Origin: Candidatus Fermentimicrarchaeum limneticum
GTDB lineage: Archaea > Micrarchaeota > Micrarchaeia > Burarchaeales > Fermentimicrarchaeaceae
Reading direction: 5' to 3'
Assembly: GCA_013426015.1 (NCBI GenBank)
Contig: CP058998.1
Coordinates: 858,758 to 920,141, forward strand
DNA length: 61,384 nucleotides
The first letter of the stretch is position 1; every line of letters starts with the position of its first letter. The notes below the pieces were generated by a model that saw nothing but the letters and a program-made list of their open reading frames with translations, had not been told where the DNA came from and ran no database searches. Made by a program: the position numbers and the translations under genes. This document shows, piece by piece, positions 58,484 to 61,384 of the stretch.

Positions 58484-59274
58484 AGGCAATTGAAGATGAA
58501 ATGGCGAGGACGCAGTATCACAAGGGGACTGAGCACCATTTCGGGAAGCTGAAGGCGAAGCTTGCGCGACTGAAGAAGATTGTCGGGCAGCACAGGAAGG
58601 GCGGTGCCAGATTCTCTGTCAGGAAGGGCGGGGATGCAACTGTCATTCTCATAGGTGCGGCTTATGCAGGAAAATCAAGCATATTCAACAGGCTGACTGG
58701 GGCGCATTCAAAGGTGGGGGACCATCCATTCACAACGCAGAGGATAATCCCGGGGATTATGGACTACAAAGGGGTGCAGATACAGGTGCTTGACACCCCC
58801 GCACTGGAGCTTGCTGAGGGGGAAATCCTCTCCTTCGCATCCATGGCGGACTTGGTTGTGATTGTATGCGAGGCGCCAAAGAGGAATTTGGATAGAATGC
58901 TGGAAGGAGTCAGAAGGGTGAAGGTGAAGGAGGAACCTCTGGTGATAATAAACAAGAGCGATGTGGGGTGGGGGGGAGGTTTCTGCGTCTCCGCTCTGAG
59001 CGGGGAGGGGATTGGTGAGCTGAAGGAGCAGATATACCGAAGATTGAGGTTGGTGAGGGTGTACCTGAAGCCTAGGGGTGGAGAGGCGGACAGGAATCGG
59101 CCGCTTGTTGTGAGGGAAGGTTCAACTGTGAGAGATGTGTGGGAAAAATTGAGGCTGAGGGGTGAGATGGGGTTCGCTATGGTGTGGGGCGATTCCGCGA
59201 AATTCCCGGGGCAGAAGGTGGGGGCGGAACATGTTCTTAAAGACTGCGATGTGATAACAATCGCGGTGAAGTGA
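58462..59274 (+). CDS. DRG/Obg-type GTPase with TGS domain
   Basis: A 270-residue GTPase. The N-terminal helical region EEKIKAIEDEMARTQYHKGT is typical of DRG proteins; G1 is GAAYAGKSS near residue 67, G3 DTPALE near 108 and G4 NKSD near 161. A C-terminal TGS domain (RPLVVREGSTVRDVWEKL, then GAEHVLKDCDVITI) follows. It is shorter than classic DRG (about 360 aa) because the S5D2L-like insert is missing. Such GTPases act on translation or ribosomes. Confidence 0.88.
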   Translation: MGVEEKIKAIEDEMARTQYHKGTEHHFGKLKAKLARLKKIVGQHRKGGARFSVRKGGDATVILIGAAYAGKSSIFNRLTGAHSKVGDHPFTTQRIIPGIMDYKGVQIQVLDTPALELAEGEILSFASMADLVVIVCEAPKRNLDRMLEGVRRVKVKEEPLVIINKSDVGWGGGFCVSALSGEGIGELKEQIYRRLRLVRVYLKPRGGEADRNRPLVVREGSTVRDVWEKLRLRGEMGFAMVWGDSAKFPGQKVGAEHVLKDCDVITIAVK

Positions 59275-59275
59275 G

Positions 59276-59701
59276 ATGGTTTCCCTTAAATATTGGGAGT
59301 GGGAGGATGCAGTCCTCAAGGATAAGCTGAAGAGGTTGACAGTAAGGGAGGTAGCCAGGGTATATTTCGGCAATGAGACGGAAGCTTACAGGTTCGCGTC
59401 CGCACTCCTGCTTGTGAAGAGGAGGGGGATGCTTCGTCTGAGCGACTGCCCTGATGAGCTGCCGCTTGCAACATGGAGGAGGTACCTGAATTTCGGTGTG
59501 CAGGTTGGCATACTGAAGCATGAGGATAGGGTTTACTCCTTTACTGACAGGTTCACAAAACCGCTGAAAAATTTCGGGGAGTATGTGAAGGCATGGGTGA
59601 AGGATGGAGATGCGAATGAGGATTTGGGTCTGACCTTTGCTCTTGCCCGGCGAGGAAAAGAGAAGCGTAGGGGAGGGAAGAAGCCTACCTCTTCGCCATA
59701 G
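59276..59701 (+). CDS. Uncharacterised basic protein, possibly winged-helix
   Basis: A 141-residue protein starting one base after the GTPase stop. The segment LTVREVARVYFGNETEAYRF and the later YLNFGVQVGILKHEDRVYSF look like a helix-turn-helix with a wing. The tail is Lys/Arg-rich (RRGKEKRRGGKKP). It may bind nucleic acid and work with the GTPase. It overlaps the convergent dehydrogenase by 17 bases. Confidence 0.6.
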   Translation: MVSLKYWEWEDAVLKDKLKRLTVREVARVYFGNETEAYRFASALLLVKRRGMLRLSDCPDELPLATWRRYLNFGVQVGILKHEDRVYSFTDRFTKPLKNFGEYVKAWVKDGDANEDLGLTFALARRGKEKRRGGKKPTSSP

Positions 59702-60782
59702 CGGCGAGCACCCTCTCCTTTGCTATGTTCATTGCAGCATCCCGTGGTGAGATGGATTCATTCTTCGCCTTCTCCAGAATCAGCTTGGTGTTCTTCTTAA
59801 TCGTCTCAGTTATGCGGGAGAACGCCTGCTCCTTGGTGCCGCCTATATGTTCTGTGTAGGATAGTATTACTCCCCCGGCATTGGTGATGAGGTCTGGGAC
59901 AATTAGTACTCCTTTCTTTTGGAGAATCATCTCACTATCCAACTTCGCGGGTATGTTAGCAGCTTCCACAAGTATCTTCGCCTTTACGTTGTTGACATTC
60001 TTTTCGTTTATCACGTCCGGTCTTGCACCAGGTATGAGTATCGTCACATCAAGCCCGAAGAGTTCTTCTGTCGAAAGTTGTTTGCCAGAGGTATGGTTTA
60101 TGACGGTTCCCTTCTCCTTCTTGGTCTTCATGAGTTCATCATAGTTCAATCCGTTGGGATCGTAGATTGTCCCCTTCGAATCTGAGACGGCAACAATTTT
60201 TGCACCCTTTTCTGAGAGGAATTTCATTGTGAAGGATCCGACATTTCCAAACCCCTCAATCGCGACTGTTGTTCCCTTAAGCCCTATACCCGCAAACTTC
60301 GCGGCGACCTCTGTTGACTCGGCAACCCCGAAGCCCGTGGAGCCCAGCTCATGCGGCAACCCTCCGAGGTCTGCAGGTTTGCCCGTCGCAGCTGCAATGT
60401 TTCCCGCGCCTTCAACAAACGCCCTCATATCCTCCTCACCGGTGCCCATATCCGGACCGGCCAGATACTCGCCGGGGCAGAGAGACTTGAGAGCTCTCCC
60501 GAAGGCCTTCATTATTGAAATTTTATCTCTGTGCGGGTCTCCCTTCACCCCGCTCTTACCGCCACCGAAGGGAAGCTCTGCAAGGGCATTCTTCCATGTC
60601 ATTACTCTTGCAAGCCTGAATACTTCTGTGACGGTGATGTCTGGCGCGAGCCTTATCCCGCCCTTGCCCGGCCCCAGTGAGCTGTTGTCTATAACAAGAA
60701 TGCCTTTGGTCTTCGTCTTCGGATCGTAGGTTATGATAATTTTCTCCGGTCCGAATTCATCCATGAGTCCGTTGGGTTCCAT
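59685..60782 (-). CDS. Glu/Leu/Phe/Val dehydrogenase family protein
   Basis: A 365-residue NAD(P)-dependent amino-acid dehydrogenase. Substrate-binding segments are LGPGKGGIRLAP near residue 36 and LPFGGGKSGVKGDP near 69; GPDMGTGEEDMRAFV near 107 gives the catalytic Asp; the Rossmann motif is AIEGFGNVGS near 173. The length is closer to leucine dehydrogenase, but the motifs are closer to glutamate dehydrogenase, so substrate is left open. Promoter region 60783-60850 is A+T-rich. Confidence 0.9.
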   Translation of the reverse strand: MEPNGLMDEFGPEKIIITYDPKTKTKGILVIDNSSLGPGKGGIRLAPDITVTEVFRLARVMTWKNALAELPFGGGKSGVKGDPHRDKISIMKAFGRALKSLCPGEYLAGPDMGTGEEDMRAFVEGAGNIAAATGKPADLGGLPHELGSTGFGVAESTEVAAKFAGIGLKGTTVAIEGFGNVGSFTMKFLSEKGAKIVAVSDSKGTIYDPNGLNYDELMKTKKEKGTVINHTSGKQLSTEELFGLDVTILIPGARPDVINEKNVNNVKAKILVEAANIPAKLDSEMILQKKGVLIVPDLITNAGGVILSYTEHIGGTKEQAFSRITETIKKNTKLILEKAKNESISPRDAAMNIAKERVLAAMAKR

Positions 60783-60862
60783 CAGATTACCTTTTTGGGA
60801 TAACTCTTAAGTTAAGTAAAGAATAAAAAGGGTTAGGGATAATAGGATAACAAGGTGGTCTG

Positions 60863-61276
60863 GTGAAGCTGCTTGATATCTTTGGAAAGAAGGATGTGGG
60901 GGAGGAACTTACCAAAAAAATTCCTTACGGGATGAAGCTCAGCTTCCACCCATACAGGCTGAATGCCAACAAGATGGAGAGCGTCATGCTTATTATCGAG
61001 CTGAAGAATCTGAAGGAGGAGGTGCTGCTCACCTCCGTGGTTGTGCAGCTGCCGAAGAACCTTGGTTTTGACCAGACCGCGCTTTCAAATGCAAGGGAGA
61101 TACGGCTTGGGGAGTTGAGGCCTGGCGAGGAGAAGGTTGTGAAAGTGGAGGTGTGGGGCAACCCGAGGACGGATGCAGGCGAATACCCGGTTGACGTCAC
61201 TGCGATATGTCATTATAGGAATTATGGTTACATGCTGAATGCTGAGAAGAAAAATGTAGTGCTGAGGGCGGTTTGA
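60863..61276 (+). CDS. Ig-like (arrestin/CARDB-fold) cytoplasmic protein
   Basis: A 137-residue beta-sandwich protein, paralogue of the gene at 43756-44121. Shared pattern: FHPYRLNANKMESVMLIIEL, then LGELRPGEEKVVKVEVWG and AGEYPVDVTAIC. It has about 20 extra N-terminal residues (MKLLDIFGKKDVGEELTKKI). No signal peptide, so intracellular. It starts at GTG 60863 after GGTGGT. Its neighbour is a DNA-binding-like gene cut by the window end. Function unknown. Confidence 0.72.
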   Translation: MKLLDIFGKKDVGEELTKKIPYGMKLSFHPYRLNANKMESVMLIIELKNLKEEVLLTSVVVQLPKNLGFDQTALSNAREIRLGELRPGEEKVVKVEVWGNPRTDAGEYPVDVTAICHYRNYGYMLNAEKKNVVLRAV

Positions 61277-61384
61277 TTACTTCTGGACGGGCTTCTCTTC
61301 CTTTTCCTCAAGCTTCACCATCATTTCGTTTAGCGCGGCCGTAACCTGCGTTCCTTTCTCAGTGAGCTTCACCCTCTTTGTTCT
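61277..61384 (-). CDS. C-terminal end of a probable winged-helix regulator, partial
   Basis: The minus-strand frame is open from the window edge and ends RTKRVKLTEKGTQVTAALNE, then MMVKLEEKEEKPVQK. V-LTEKG is typical of the wing and last helix of MarR/PadR-like wHTH proteins. Too little is present for a family call. It is convergent with the Ig-like gene. Confidence 0.55.
   Translation of the reverse strand, partial: RTKRVKLTEKGTQVTAALNEMMVKLEEKEEKPVQK

Overview
The window is archaeal. It carries a beta-CASP RNase, a GAN/RecJ-like DHH nuclease, RpoK, diphthine synthase, a wyosine enzyme (Taw1), archaeal phosphopantothenate synthetase, DtdA, a Hef-type helicase, geranylgeranyl reductase, form III RuBisCO, an archaeal RNase P RNA and an intron-bearing tRNA-Met. 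Promoters have TATA boxes, and many genes are leaderless or use GGAGGTGA-type ribosome sites. The tRNA-splicing endonuclease has the three-unit (epsilon-2) layout described from ARMAN/Micrarchaeota. With the compact overlapping genes and class III-signal surface proteins, this suggests a DPANN archaeon near Micrarchaeota. That placement is inference.

Layout. 1-9.2 kb: end of a Hef-like helicase, small membrane and cupin proteins, rnpB, a nucleotidyltransferase, split tRNA-Met, surface proteins, coenzyme A and pyrimidine enzymes and a polyprenyl-phosphate pair. 9.2-17.3 kb: rpoK/geranylgeranyl reductase/ferredoxin operon, RNA and DNA nucleases, a transporter, RNase HII and EndA. 17.5-24.9 kb: taw1, then a long minus-strand operon that starts with tRNA-Cys and cysS and runs to NAD kinase. 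25-33.8 kb: a sulfur/thiol island (ahcY, a cysK remnant, a ThiI-like PP-loop enzyme, a Cys-rich XRE regulator, a thiol-redox membrane protein, Thi4, ferredoxin, IscS, and IscU interrupted by an intein). 33.8-36 kb: a helical-repeat protein, a half-length TBP gene flanked by palindromes, and a repeat-rich intergenic block. 36-45.7 kb: DtdA, a frameshifted Lhr helicase, a lipoprotein and a KaiC-like ATPase module. 45.7-52.8 kb: formiminotransferase/cyclodeaminase, Sua5 and form III RuBisCO, then poorly known proteins. 52.8-61.4 kb: ferredoxin, cobalamin adenosyltransferase, NrdR and B12-dependent ribonucleotide reductase (with a mini-intein), AlaX, nitroreductase, a GTPase and an amino-acid dehydrogenase.

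How it fits together. The strongest candidate for an undescribed system is the sulfur island. Its two divergent promoter regions share the palindrome ATATAAC-N3-GTTATAT, and a Cys-rich HTH regulator is encoded next to one of them. This suggests a sulfide/cysteine or Fe-S regulon. IscU and the ribonucleotide reductase are each split by an intein exactly at a catalytic cysteine, so Fe-S assembly and dNTP synthesis both depend on protein splicing. The TBP homologue has one repeat instead of two and would have to dimerise to form a saddle. It is bracketed by repeated twofold-symmetric DNA elements. All function calls come from reading translated sequence by eye; no database search was run.
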